A stretch of DNA of 64,000 bases from Cucumis sativus. Taxonomy: Eukaryota > Streptophyta > Magnoliopsida > Cucurbitales > Cucurbitaceae. Below, piece by piece: positions 47,725-59,931 of this stretch (position 1 is its first letter; each line of letters begins with the position of its first letter). The position numbers and the translations under genes were made by a program. The notes under the pieces were generated by a model. That model was not told where the DNA came from and did no database searches. It was given only the letters and a program-made list of their open reading frames with translations. The stretch spans positions 8,928,001-8,992,000 of the forward strand of contig NC_026660.2 of the NCBI RefSeq assembly GCF_000004075.3, written 5' to 3'.

Positions 47725-48610
47725 CAGAAAGAATAAAGAATAATTAATAATAATATTTAGATGATTATATGAAAATGGGAAGCGTTTTAAAAAAGAAATG
47801 AAAATGAAGGGAAAGATGAAGGAGGCAGCCGGGGAGGTGATATTTATATTTATTGGATCTGGGGGGGATAATATTATTGCTCTTTGATGAAAATAGACAC
47901 ACACATCACGTGGTCGCCTGGTCGGCCGTAATGGTGGAAATTTCTCAATCACCCAGCCGTACATATTAGCCGTTTTAAGGGCAGAAATTTCTTCAAATTA
48001 TATTATCATTTTTTTAATTCCATCTTATCAAATTTATTCATTATTCAAATATTTACAAAAAAAAAAAAAAAAACATAGGAATTGGAGTATTGGAGTGGTC
48101 AAGTCTCGTACCATAATTGGAGTGTAATTTCTTTCAAGATTATATCAAACCTAATTGTAGGACTAAATTTTTCTTTTTTTAGAAAAAAAAAGTATCTTTT
48201 TTAGTATCAATTTCTTTTTCATGAATATGTGTTTGGACTTTAAAATTTTAAAGTATATAGTATTTCAATTCTCAAGTTTATAAGAACACATTTATTTGGT
48301 CTAACAAATTTTTAAAATTTATCTTGTTGGACTTGTTTCTAATTTGATTTTAGGTCAAATCTCAAATGTTAGACAGTTTCCTGTGTAAAGCTTGAGGAGA
48401 AGTTGTCACGTCTCTTGTGATGGCAGATGTATACGTATATGAATGTAAGGATTTCTCTTTATTCCTACACGTTAAGAAAGAAAAGAAAAATAAGGAAAGA
48501 AAGGAAAAATGAAATGAATTTATCTTTTCTTTCCTCTTTGTCTTCTTTGTTCTCTGTCTTTACAAACCCTAAAGTTTTTTCTTTATGGTTTGGTTTGGTT
48601 TTAATGGTGT
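47725..48610. other. bHLH upstream region
   Basis: A pyrimidine-rich leader and promoter DNA for the minus-strand bHLH gene, including a CACGTG G-box on the minus strand region near 47907-47912 (context CATCACGTGGTC). The remainder is AT-rich without a gene. Confidence 0.4.
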
Positions 48611-48614
48611 AGAT

Positions 48615-48760
48615 CACATGCACCACAGATGAAGATGAAGGAGGAGAAAAATGAGACTACAAGATTTACGTGGTTCGGTCAAAGAAAGCTTACATCCACG
48701 AAAATGATCTCTTTCCTTGATATTTGAAGATAAGTACAATACTTTTGCTTCTTTTTTTTT
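48615..48760. repeat. Retroelement-like fragment (TTTACGTGGTTCGG)
   Basis: The phrase AAGATTTACGTGGTTCGGTC at about 48659-48678, followed by TTACATCCACG, is common at the borders of plant LTR retroelements. Nothing else of an element is recognisable, so this is a short relic. Confidence 0.35.
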
Positions 48761-48894
48761 TTTTTTTCTTTGTCTACTTGTAAAAGTGAGTGTATGTAAA
48801 ATTTGATTAATTTTCTAATACACGTTTATATTTATAGGTGTTTTACAGAGACAAGAAAAATTAACAAAAAACTGATAAACTCTTCTTTATCTCT

Positions 48895-49350
48895 CTCTCG
48901 CATGACTAGGGGTGTTCCTACAGGATCACTCGCACAATTAGGGATATATCTACCGATCAAATGCACGGTTAGGGTTCAGTTATACTATATGTTTATACGG
49001 AGTCACTAGCAAGACTAGGGGTGTTTCGAAGGAATCACTCGCGCAGTTAGAGTTGTACCCTACATATCATAGACATGATTAGAAGTGTGTTCCTACGATC
49101 ACTCGTATGACTCAGGTCATTCCTACAGGATTACTCGCACGATTAGAGATGCTTGTATAGTCTCACTTGCTTGGGTTGCACACAAGACATTATTATTATG
49201 TTCCTAACAAAAAGTTAACAAATCATCTAGTTGGACCAGTAGTGAGTCCCTTACAGTGTATATTTTATATACTTACTCTTTTCTATGTTTAATATTTCAG
49301 GCAAAAAGGTAGAGGATCTGGAAATCTGGTGAGCTGTGATAGGAAGAGTC
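48895..49350 (-). repeat. CGAGTGATC repeat family, copy B (inverted)
   Basis: On the minus strand it reads GGGACTCACTACTGGTCC...GATGATTTGTTAACTTTTTG and then repeated GTGCGAGTGATCC modules, the same order as copy A at 43.83-44.23 kb. Beyond the shared part, 49295-49330 (TTTCAGGCAAAAAGGTAGAGG) matches the complement of 53930-53960, so the unit includes a possible acceptor plus exon-like piece. Confidence 0.72.
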
Positions 49351-51010
49351 TGTGACATGTCATATGATGACCTTGTTTTGCTTTTGCATTTACTATTTAT
49401 CAAATTTTTTAGTATTTTGATTTTTAGACTTTTTATTTAAAGTTTTATTTTATTCTACTTATTTTTGTTTTCCTTAAAATTGTTAGAACCCGCGGGTCAT
49501 GTTTTTCACGTTACTTTTACTAATTTGGTTAATTTTATTTTTGAGAAAGAGTTATTTGATATTATTTTAATAAAAAAATATTTTCCCTCCAATTAAGAAA
49601 ATGTTATTTTGAGTAATGACATTAGGTTAGTTTAAGAGTGTGGGTGGGTCGTTACATATAGATATTAAATATGTATAAAAGTCTAATTTACATTGTCGTC
49701 ATGATTGAAAATAAAATGAGAAAGTTATTGATGAGATTTTGTAATGGTAGTTTTAAAAATTGAGAGAGGAAGAAAAATAAAAACTGAAAAATCTAAAATA
49801 AAAAGAAATTATTTGAATAGAGTTGGGACTAAAAGAAGACATTTAAGCATAAGCAGCATGATTTATAGAATTTCTTTATTGGGTGGCTTGAAGTAGAGTT
49901 GAATTATGCGACAGCTCACGTGTTCCCATGCAAAAATCCAACGTGCTTGATAAAATACCTAAAACGGCACAATTGTTTGTTAGAGACCCAACCGGTTCGT
50001 TCATTGAAGTGGCCGTTATTTCTTTTATTTTCTTATGTTTTAGATTGTATCTTTTCATTTGTTCACAACATTTTTCTTATTTTTTTTTTGTAGTTAATTA
50101 AAAATATCCCAATTTTCTTAACAAAACTTGTTGACTTCAATTACAAACCCATCATTTTCTGTCACCATTTTTATACACAGAGACATGCATGATCCACAAA
50201 TTCTCCTCCTCACATATTATTCTCCAGATTGTTGGAGCAAAACCTTCTTCAAGTTTTATACCCCTTCATTTAATTATTATTACTCTTTTTAATGGTTGTT
50301 TAAGTGCGTTTTTTAAAAAATGTCCATTACTTTTAAGGAGCTTTTGTAAAAATAGCAAAAACAATTATGATAATAAAGTCTATATCATGATATTTTCTAA
50401 ATTTATAAAAGTAGCAAATCTATAAGTGATTACGTTTTTATAGGTCTATTATTACCGTTTGATGTTACTAATTTTATTATATTTGCAATAGGTAAAAAAT
50501 TGGTTTCATTTTGATTCAATTTTCATAATTTTAATGTATGCAGTTGTGAAAAAGTGGTCGCATCTATGATTACAAAATTTAAAATTAAATTAATACAAAA
50601 TAGAAACTTTCGTATACATATTTATGAATACATTTAGCTAGAAATGGTTTTTTTTTTATTATTTAGAGTGTATTTTTAAAAGAAGGTGAAACCTTACTTC
50701 TCATCATTGATCACACCTTTCTCTTTAAATAGAAAGAAGAGAGGGAGAGAAGAAAAAAAACCTAAAAATATATTATAAAATCACCCCAATCAACAAGAGT
50801 TGGATGAAAGAGTAAGTGAAAATCAAAATTCAAGCTAGCATAAGTATTGAAATACTCTTACAAGATTTCAAATGAAGCATTATATTATATTTTTTTTAAA
50901 AATATAACAAAACGGCAACAAAACGACAAAATATTTACATTTCATAGGACAATTTTGAAAACCAAGAAAAGTTCATAGGCCCATAATAAAAAATATCAAA
51001 GATATATGGC
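49350..51010. other. Intergenic, no gene
   Basis: AT-rich DNA with no convincing coding. A CACGTG hexamer lies at 49918-49923. A MITE-like relative (GTAAAAATAGCAAAAAC ... AGTAGCAAATC) lies around 50340-50480. Plus-strand open frames of 64-78 codons have no domain features. Confidence 0.35.
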
Positions 51011-51019
51011 AATTAATTG

Positions 51020-51500
51020 ACACTCAATGAACATAATATATTTGGTAAACGATCATTTAGATTTGACTGTACTTTAATTGCCACCTAATGAACATAATAT
51101 ATTTGGTAAACGATCATTTAGATTTGACGGTACTTTCCTACAAGATCGTTTAGATTTAGGTAAACAATTTTTTTTTTAGATTTTTTAATACACAATCATT
51201 TAGATTTAATCGTTCAAATTTAAACCATTATTTTCAAGATTTTTTGGTAGACTATCGTTTAACTTTTGTCAGCAAAATCTAAATGATTTTTTTAAAAAAA
51301 AAAAATTGGTAAAATTGGTACAGGATCGTTCCAAATCTCAATGATTTTTTTTTCAAGATTTTTTGGTACACGATCATTTAAATTTGACTACCTAAATCTA
51401 AATTATTTTTTTTAAAGATGCTTTGTTACATGATCGTTTAGTTATTTATGGTACACGATCGTTTAGATTTGGTTATTCAATATACCAACTATTTTTCACA
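51020..51500. repeat. ACGATCATTTAGATTTG repeat cluster
   Basis: The motif ACGATC(A/G)TTTAGATTTG recurs about nine times in this stretch, some copies inverted or decayed. A direct duplication of about 61 bp opens the cluster: ATGAACATAATATATTTGGT occurs at about 51027 and 51087. Non-coding. Confidence 0.75.
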
Positions 51501-51560
51501 ATCTTTTATATTTATTACACGATCTTAAACAAAAAAATAATAGTTATTTTTTTAAAAAAA

Positions 51561-51732
51561 TAGATATTTTATATTTGGTACACAACTTGAACCAAATAAC
51601 ATTTTAAAAAATAATAAAAGAAAAGTTGCAGAAGAAAAAGAGAAAATAGATATTTTATATTTGGTACACAACTTGAACCAAATAACATTTTAAAAAATAA
51701 TAAAAGAAAAATTGCAGAAGAAAAAGAGAAAA
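51561..51732. repeat. 86-bp tandem duplication, two copies
   Basis: The unit TAGATATTTTATATTTGGTA... starts at 51561 and 51647 and runs to about 51732. The copies differ at about one base, so the duplication is recent. The short minus-strand frame here is simply the translation of the duplication. Confidence 0.9.
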
Positions 51733-51734
51733 AG

Positions 51735-53900
51735 ACAATGAAAAGAAAAAAAATTGTAGAGTAAGAAGAGAAGAAAGACATAAAAATGAAATGCAAACCT
51801 GAAATATTTATAAAAAAGTCAATTTAATGAACTTTTTCATTTTGTTACCTAGGTCGTAAATATTTTTTCGATTGTTATATTTTTTAAAATTAACCTAGAA
51901 AAGAAACTAAATATCACATACATGCTAAAGACGGAAGGAAGAGAAAAATCGCCGATTGGATTGGTCTAACTAAGAAAGGCATGTGAATGTGCATTGCTTG
52001 GGCTGACGGCAGAAATAAGAAAAATAGCAAATTAAAGGTGCACCTATTTATTTAATTATATTAATAATGACCATGCTTCTAATTATATGATAACTCATAG
52101 ATTCAAAGTACATTGTATTTTAATGGTTCCAACACGAGGTAGACATTTCACATTTGAGAAAAACAATATATTTTTCAAATAACCTTCAATTTTAGTAAGC
52201 CCTAACTAAATCTGAGATTTTGTTGGTGAGCAATATTGTTGCAATTTCTCCCTGTAATAATGGCAAATATATATTTCAAATTCTCAATTTGTTATATTAT
52301 AAAACATTTATTAATTGTTTCAAAAAATATAATTAAATAATATATATTTTTAATAACCATTTAGAATTATATTTTAGATTAGATTGAGAAAATTCACCAC
52401 AAATTTCGCATGCATAATACATTTATTAATATCTTTTATTTTAAAATATGTATTTTGATGGTAGTTATATATATATATATATATTTAAATGTATAGGTTC
52501 ATTATTATTTTAAAATGTATGCTATTTATATCTATCTTTAAAAAATATTTCGAAAATATGTATTTGTTTATTACAATCAAGAAAGCATGAATTCCACCAT
52601 GTTAAAATACATTATCACTATTTGAATAAGTAGAGATATGCTTCTGATTAGAGTATAATTCGTATAGTAAAAAATACATTGTATTTTAACAGATTTATAA
52701 TGTGACAACATCGCGCATATTTGGTAATATAAGGTAGCTTACAGACCACTTTCACAAATAGATGCATTTATCTAAATTGATTGAATATTTCAAAACATAA
52801 GTTCACAAAGTTCATTTATGTAAATTGAGTCATAGATTTCATTTTGTCTCATATTTCATTTAACTAGACAAATTTATAATTCCCTTGTAACTAAACTAAT
52901 AAACGAAAACATAAGTTCATAAATCTAATATCGCATCACATAAAAGTTTAAAAACAAAAGTATCAAGCCCGGCTCAGATGCAAGTTAAACGACGACATGT
53001 CTGGAGATGAATTTTCTTCCTCTTTGTTTGATGGACCCATTTTTCCTCTTGCTGTATCTATTCATATTATTGATGTCATAAGCTTCTCCTCTCTATAGTG
53101 TTTATCATTTGCTCTGGTCATTCGTTCTTTCTTGTCCACAACCATCTTTACCAATTCTTCCTTTGTCGCGTCCAACTATATATCAACAAAGAAGGAAGAT
53201 TCATTAATATTTATAACTTACATAGGATAATTAATCTTTTTCAGTATGAGATATGCTTACATCTTTTAGTATAACCATGGTTGCTAGATTATTTTCGTCT
53301 ATTTTTTAAAGTCTGTCCTTACTTGACAACCTTCTTTTTAACCTATAATTTTTTAGCAAAAGAAAGTTTAATTGTAATATTCAAGGAAGCATGAACCTAG
53401 CATTCATATTAGTTTACGGTATCACCTTGGTCTTTGTGCTCATTCTTTGATTTTGCCAAAGGTTGGTTACACTTTCTTCATTATTTCTCTATGGTTGAAT
53501 TCAATGAAGATTAATCAGGTGGATAGTTTAGTTACCATTATTATAAAAAGATAACAGAGTTATATGCGATCAAGATACACAAATACAATGTAATTAATGT
53601 AACGACTCAACTTCTTATACTAAGCTGAAGCCATTACTACTAAAATAAATAAAAAATTTATTGACAACAATAAAAGAGAACACAAAATTTTCAATGAAAA
53701 CTATAAATACTCATTATAAATTGTAAATAAAATATGTAGAAATAAAAGTAGAAGTTAAAAATCTTAGTTCGACCCTATTTAACTTGTAAAGAAAAATAAA
53801 ATAAAAATAACTCATAAGTCCTATAAATTTAAATAAAATACTATGAGTCAAAATACTGTAAACATAAAGGTAGAAGCAACATAAATTGTCCCCTATGGCA
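51735..53900. other. Intergenic, AT-rich, no gene
   Basis: Mostly AT-rich. A slightly more complex stretch at about 52970-53190 gives, on the minus strand, a short frame with LDATKEELVKMVVDKKERMT that may be a decayed transposon exon, but it is not recognisable. Nothing else is supported. Confidence 0.35.
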
Positions 53901-53914
53901 AACCACGATCACTT

Positions 53915-54330
53915 CTTGTTATTTGTCGGCTTTCCTCTACCTCTACCTTTGCCTGAAAATTTAAACATAGAAAGAGTGAGTATAAACATATACTCATAAG
54001 GGACCACTACTAGTCCCGCTAGGTGTCTAATAATTTCTCATTAGAGTTTCGTAAGGAAGTACTCCATAATTATTGTGCTTCCAAAAACACACGCTATCTA
54101 GTGATCGCGAAGGAACACATCTGGTCTTTAGCAAACCCGAAGGGAACACCTAAGAGAAACTGGTCTTCGACGATTCGAATAAACGCCTAAGAGAATCAAC
54201 CTATAAGTGACTCCCTTGGACGACTCATAAAAGTTAACTACACAAGCATAAATAGGTAATGATATCGAAGGACACCCATATGGGTACGACCCTGACAAAC
54301 AAAGTTAAGAGAACACCACAGCTTATAACA
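53915..54330 (+). repeat. CGAGTGATC repeat family, diverged copy C
   Basis: It begins with CTCTACCTTTGCCTGAAAAT and AGAAAGAGTGAGTATAAAC, then CCACTACTAGTCCCGCTAGG, matching the left parts of copies A and B. The downstream modules are different (GAAGGGAACACCTAAGAGAA repeated). It shares the possible acceptor/exon piece with copy B. Confidence 0.65.
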
Positions 54331-56370
54331 TGTAGTATGTCATAACATAGTCATATCATATTTTAGTCATAACATGTCTCAATCATAACAATATCTCAGT
54401 CATAACATATATGTCATCGAAGGTCTAGTAGTAAAATCTCTTACCTCGAGATTAGCTAAAACAATATTCCTTCGTTGACAGTCAATTTCCCAATTCCCAA
54501 TTAACTCAGTCCTAAACATAAACAAAATTAAAATTATTAATTTTATCAACTAACTATCCAAATATTTACTTAAGTATCCAAACTTACCCCGATTGAAACT
54601 GGAAAAATTTCACAGCTCAAATCCTCAAATTAAAATTTAGCCAAACCTTCAAGTAAAATAATCCAGTGTAATTCAAGTCGTCTCTCGGTCGCCCCAAGCT
54701 TCACATCCTCTACCGCGCACGACACAACAGTCGAAACTTGATCACACTTTCGAGTGCACTTTAACCATCTCCTCGTTCCAATCTCTCCAGTTAACTCCCC
54801 ATTCAAGTTCGTTGTTGTTCACACCGCTTCCTCCATCGTTTGTCTCATCGACCTAGTAATTAATTTCATTTTCTACTTGTTTTGAATAAGCCGATTTACG
54901 GAAATTCTCTTGATTTGATTAATAAACTGATTTAAAGGAGATTTTTCTCGCTAGATCGGTAATCTTCTTGATTCTTTTTTATTAATAAGGTAATTTACAT
55001 TTTAAGCGTTCTAGGTTGTGTTTATTTATAGTGATCAATAGTTGATTATCTCTCTTTTTGATCTTTTGAAGATTGCATGTATTAAATCCCCAACAAAAAA
55101 TGTTCTATTCTAGGCCAAATAAAAACCTAATTGCTAATTTGTACATCAAGAATTGCAAAACCCTGAATCTTTGAGTATTGTTTTGCAAAATGCACAAAAA
55201 CTCCTAAGTGATAATGTTAGTTTATCATTGCATGTAAGAATTAATTAATTATATAATGTATTTTTTCTCATCTTCTACTTCTTCAACAATATTAAATTGA
55301 AAAAAAAAACAATTAAATGTAGTATATTGCTGAGTGATTCGAGCAAGATGGTTGGTTGGTGAGCGATTCGAAAAAAATCATTTGATAATAAATATATATC
55401 GATGAATAAGAAGGTACGTAAACTTCGAAAATTAATTTTCAAATGTTAGTAAACCTTAAAAAAAAAGTTTTTTGGAAGGGACCTAGTTCTGACCTTAAAA
55501 TTAATCAATTTTCTTGTAGTGGAGCAAATGATTCAACATATTATATAAGTACAACATGTCAAATACATATTATTGATTTCACCAACAAAGAAATTGATAC
55601 CACATACAATCTTTCATACATAGGAAGTTCACAAATAGTTTGAAAATTGAACTTTACAATTCTTAAAAGATACCAATGATTAATGGTAACATATTTAACA
55701 AATATGTATTTGAGTACATGACTCCAAATACAGTTTTTCTAACTTTGAGATATTGACTCAAAATTTCATAACTCAACTCACTGTTTGAAGTATTCGTTGT
55801 GCAAATACAAAAATCAACGAAAAATTTAATTACATTTATATCGATAATGTGCTAAAATCCTAGCATTTTCTCTTATGTGATTTACATGTCCTTTAAACAA
55901 TAAAGTTTAGGTGTGAATTGTGATCACATTCTCTCTATCTACATGTCTAATAAATTCATGTCTGTCACACGATCCACATTCATAATATTTTCTTTTAAAA
56001 AAGAACCTTAAATTCAACTTCAATTTTACTTATAGAAAAAAATCTATGGAAAGAAAAAAATCTATTGAAAGGATATCAATAATTCATAGTATGATTGCAA
56101 GAATTCAATCAATGTCTTTTTCTCATTCCTTATTGCTTAAGTTAATATATGAATCTTATTTAATACAAATATCATTCACATAGACTGAAACATCCCTTTC
56201 ATTTCACACTAAGCAAATAGTTATAGAAAATAATTATATGAAAAAGACAAATATAACCTTATGTATCTCTCGACTCGTATTATCATCTCATAGTATTCTA
56301 ACAAATCTTAAAATAACAAACAAACAAAAATAATTACGTATTATTATTATATTGTTGAAAAAAAGTCTGT
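54330..56370. other. Intergenic, transposon-derived or unassigned
   Basis: A TCATAACAT phrase is repeated several times at 54345-54410. A less AT-rich patch (54680-54850) shows no intact frame. The rest is AT-rich with no gene. Confidence 0.35.
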
Positions 56371-56374
56371 ATAG

Positions 56375-56820
56375 GCTGGGCCTTATCTCGTTTTACTTGG
56401 GCCGGGCGTGATTGAGTTCATCTTTGATGGAGTTCATCTTCTGCAACTTCAAATCGGCTCTCAATCTTGCAATGAACTTATCAGCTTTACCGTTGACATC
56501 CGGGCTTCAACAAAGCATTGCAATTGTTTAGTCTTGCCCGAACTTTCTTTCGTTGAATTCTTTTTGTTGCAGAGGACGAAACTGGAATCGGTTTGATGAA
56601 GAAGCTCCTCTACACGAACAAAAACCTGAATACTTCCCTACTTTGTATCGAATGCATGAAGAGTTTGAAGGTTTGAAGAGGACGAAGCTGGAAGCGATTC
56701 GGGTTTGAAGAATCTTTTTTAGTGATCCTTTTTCGCTTAACGTTTGAATGCTTGAAGGGTTTAAAAGGTGTGAATGCTTGAAAGGGTTTAATAACGTATG
56801 AAAACATTCATTTGGGCATA
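56375..56820. repeat. Repeat-like block with GAATGCTTGAAGGGTTTAA copies
   Basis: GCCGGGC-containing DNA followed by repeated pieces: GAGTTCATCTTTGATGG/GAGTTCATCTTCTGC, GAAGAGGACGAAGCTGGAAGC/GAGGACGAAACTGGAATCGG and GAATGCTTGAAGGGTTTAA/GAATGCTTGAAAGGGTTTAA. This suggests nested local duplications. The open frames of 62-65 codons are not domain-like. Confidence 0.45.
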
Positions 56821-56824
56821 ATTG

Positions 56825-58090
56825 AAAAATATATAAAACGGCCGCCTAAATTCTTTTTTGAATTTTGATGGAGATGAATTTCGACTTTTGGGGGAAATTA
56901 GAATTTTGATAGGTCTTGATTTGATTGTGTTGATAGGAAAAAATTAAGGGATATATTCATTGTTTTTGGAAAGTTTGAGTCAATTATGGGGTATTTCTGG
57001 TTTGTAGAATAATTGTATTTGGTATGCAAGTTTTTCACTAGATTAAAAGTATTTAGGACTTCCGTTTTTTTTCATATATTTTTTTATTTTTCTATTTTAT
57101 CAATTTTTTTTTATTTTGCTATTCTTCTAGTCAGTCTATTACATAAACAAAATTGAAACAAAACTTCAGCAGTATATAGAGACAAAAAAAAGTCTAAATC
57201 AAAAGAGGCTAAAGTAGTATATAAATTTTGGATCTTTTAACTCATATAGCCTACGTTGCAATATGATAATACATGAAGAACTTAATTTTCTAATAACTTC
57301 ACAAATGTCTTAAATGGGCCTCAATATTACATAAATGTACGACCCAAATTACTTTAATACCTATTTTTATTATTTAATTGATTTATAACAAATATCTAAA
57401 CCGAAAAAATTGTGGGATACGATTTTGAAAAGAAATGGAAAACCATTTAATGTTTTCCTTCTATGAGAACGGTCATCTACTTCTTCCAATGTGGGTTACA
57501 GTTTTTACAGAGAACTTTTAGAGAGTTCGGAGATAAAGAAGAAGACATTCAACGGCCGACAAATATAAAACTCCTCGGACAGAATCTAGGTAGAAATTTC
57601 AAAGTTAGTAATGTATATATTTAAAATATATGAAACATTAGGTATATTAGGTATATTATAGATATTCGATTAAATAGGCAATCAAACGTTTTGAATGTGA
57701 ATCATTCTAGGGTTTATTGAGTAGAGAATTCTAATTGTTGTCTCTTATGTAAATCACCATGTTCATTACTCGACTCAAGGATTCTCATATGCTCTCTATT
57801 GTTTGCAAGTTCGTGTAACTTTTTAGTCATATTTAAAGTATTAAACATGAATATAAGCAAAACAATACATACTAGAGATAAGGTTCCACTTCATCACAGT
57901 TGTTTATAATATACCAATGTGATTTCTCTAACTCATCAAGGGTTAGTTGTCAAAATAGGGCACCACCTTATGCGTTGAGAGAAAATGGATAGACCATAAT
58001 TGTTGATCTCCTCATCATCAATGTTATCATTATTTTGATCCCCTCTATTAAACCTTGTTTCAACGCCATGTAAAAACATAAAACAAAAGT
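56825..58090. other. Intergenic with a MITE-like copy
   Basis: 57228-57365 is the inverted partner of the block at 34055-34170. The remainder, including 57480-57600 with GTTCGGAGATAAAG, shows no gene. Confidence 0.4.
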
Positions 58091-58109
58091 TTAAGAATTC
58101 ATTGATGAC

Positions 58110-58960
58110 ATAAGCTTCTGCAATTGAACCCTCAGGTCGAGCTATGTTTCAAACATATTGCTTCAAATGCCGCAAACACCTGATACAACGTGAACCAAAA
58201 TACACGTGTTAGAACCTTGCACCATAAAAGTAATAGCAACAAAGAATTCACATACCTTTCGATTGAATACATCCAACTATATCTAGCAGGTCCAATAATT
58301 CTTGCTTTCCACGACAAATGGATAGCTAAATGGGCCATCACGTCAAAAAAAGTTGGCGGGAAGATCATTTCCAACTTACATAAGATGAGTACTATATCAT
58401 CTTGCATTTTGTCTTGTTCTGATATGCTCAAAGTTTTTTTACATAGAGTATGGAAGAAATTTGACAATTCCGATATAGTAGTAGAAATGTCCTTACATAG
58501 ATAAGGTCGAATGTCGATTGGGAGAAGTCTTTGTAATAAAACATGACAATCATGGCCCTTTAAACCATATATTTTTCCTTCCTTCAAATTAACACAATAA
58601 GATATGTTGGATGCAAAACCATTTGAAAATTTTACAAACGTTAAGAACGTACAAAAGTCCACTTTTTCAGCAGCAGTTAACGTGTAGGAAGCTTTACACG
58701 TCTATTTTCAATCTCTTATATGTGAAGCTCCTTTCTTATTTTCAAGTTAGCTAGATCCTCACGAGCATCAATGGTGTCTTTAGTCTTTCCATTGATTTTC
58801 AATATCGTATCCACCAAGTTATCACAAATATTTTTCTCAATATGTATCATGTCGAGTTTATGATGTAGTTTATGGTTTTGCCAATAAGGAAGATTGAAAA
58901 AAATGTTTCTTTTAGTCCAATTTTACTCACTATTTGTCCTTTTACGTTTGATATCACGTC
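58110..58960 (-). pseudogene. Decayed CACTA transposase (TNP2 / DUF4218)
   Basis: Read on the minus strand, about 58915-58690 encodes a TNP2-like stretch (KRNIFFNLPYWQNHKL, DMIHIEKNICDNLVDTILK) that runs into a stop. From about 58680 the frame continues with AEKVDFCTFL, KGHDCHVLLQRLLPIDIRPYL and FFDVMAHLAIHLSWKARIIG-PARYSWMYSIERY, the DUF4218 region that follows TNP2 in En/Spm CACTA transposases. The frame then breaks before the expected next segment. There are stops and a shift, and no ends are visible, so this is an immobile relic. It could be from the superfamily that mobilised the CACTA element at 19.9 kb, but no link is shown. Confidence 0.85.
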
Positions 58961-59931
58961 TTATTCGATTTTTGCTCAACATTGAAAAACTTATAGAATT
59001 CAATTGATTTATAATATCTTGTTTAGATAAAATATTTGGAGCTGCTTGCATTTCTTGTTTTCCATTATTTGCCTACTTTTAATAAATTGGAAAGAAACTC
59101 TACTCTAGATCTAACAAAAGTGTCTCTAAGAAAGAAGAGAAGAAGGCACTTTTCTAGCCATTTTTTAGGAGCTCCACCACACCTTCATTTGCACCTTCAT
59201 TCTTGATGGTCAGTTTTTGTAATTCTAGCCACAACTCTTACTTTGTTTTTTTATCCATTTTTAGATTGTATTGTACATGTTTTAGTAAATAATCGACAAC
59301 GACGTAGCCTCGTTTAAGTTTGTGGTGGTGTGTTTCATGGTTTTGCTAATCGAGAAAAATATCTAAATATGAGGATGTTGTAGTCATGTGGTCATGTGCG
59401 TGGATATATATATATAATATATAAATATTAAAAATGAAATAAGATAGGATAAGATTTTATCCAAACCTATATGAAATTAAAAATTTCATATTCTAGTAGA
59501 TTAAATATTTTATAAGTATTACGACTCCATATGAAATATGAGATATCTAATAACTTCTAACTTTTTCTCCATTACTCAATTTGAGAATTAGGTGTATTTT
59601 GTCCTTTCTAAAATTTGGCATTCAAATTTTTATAATTCTTAAAATTTAGAAAGAAACAAATTGGAAAACTTATATTATTGTTTCGGTGTCCAATTTCAAA
59701 TTTTCCATAAATGTGTGGACTCAAGATTTACCATTAAAAATTTAACTCAACCATAACTAATGTTAAGAAATTATTGTGGCAATTAGAAAAAAAAAAAAAA
59801 CTATTGAAATATAAGATTTTAATTATACAAATATAATTAGCCTTAAGGCTCAAAGGCAACGGATATATCATAGAAAAAGAGCAAAAACACAAAGCAACGA
59901 TCAAAATTCCTTTCACTCTCATCTCTCACAT
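58960..59931. other. Intergenic and 3' flank of the DUF506 gene
   Basis: AT-rich DNA. The minus strand of 59000-59360 has broken frames that could extend the transposase relic, but no domain can be named. The last 150 bp before 59932 are the probable 3' UTR of the DUF506 gene. Confidence 0.35.
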
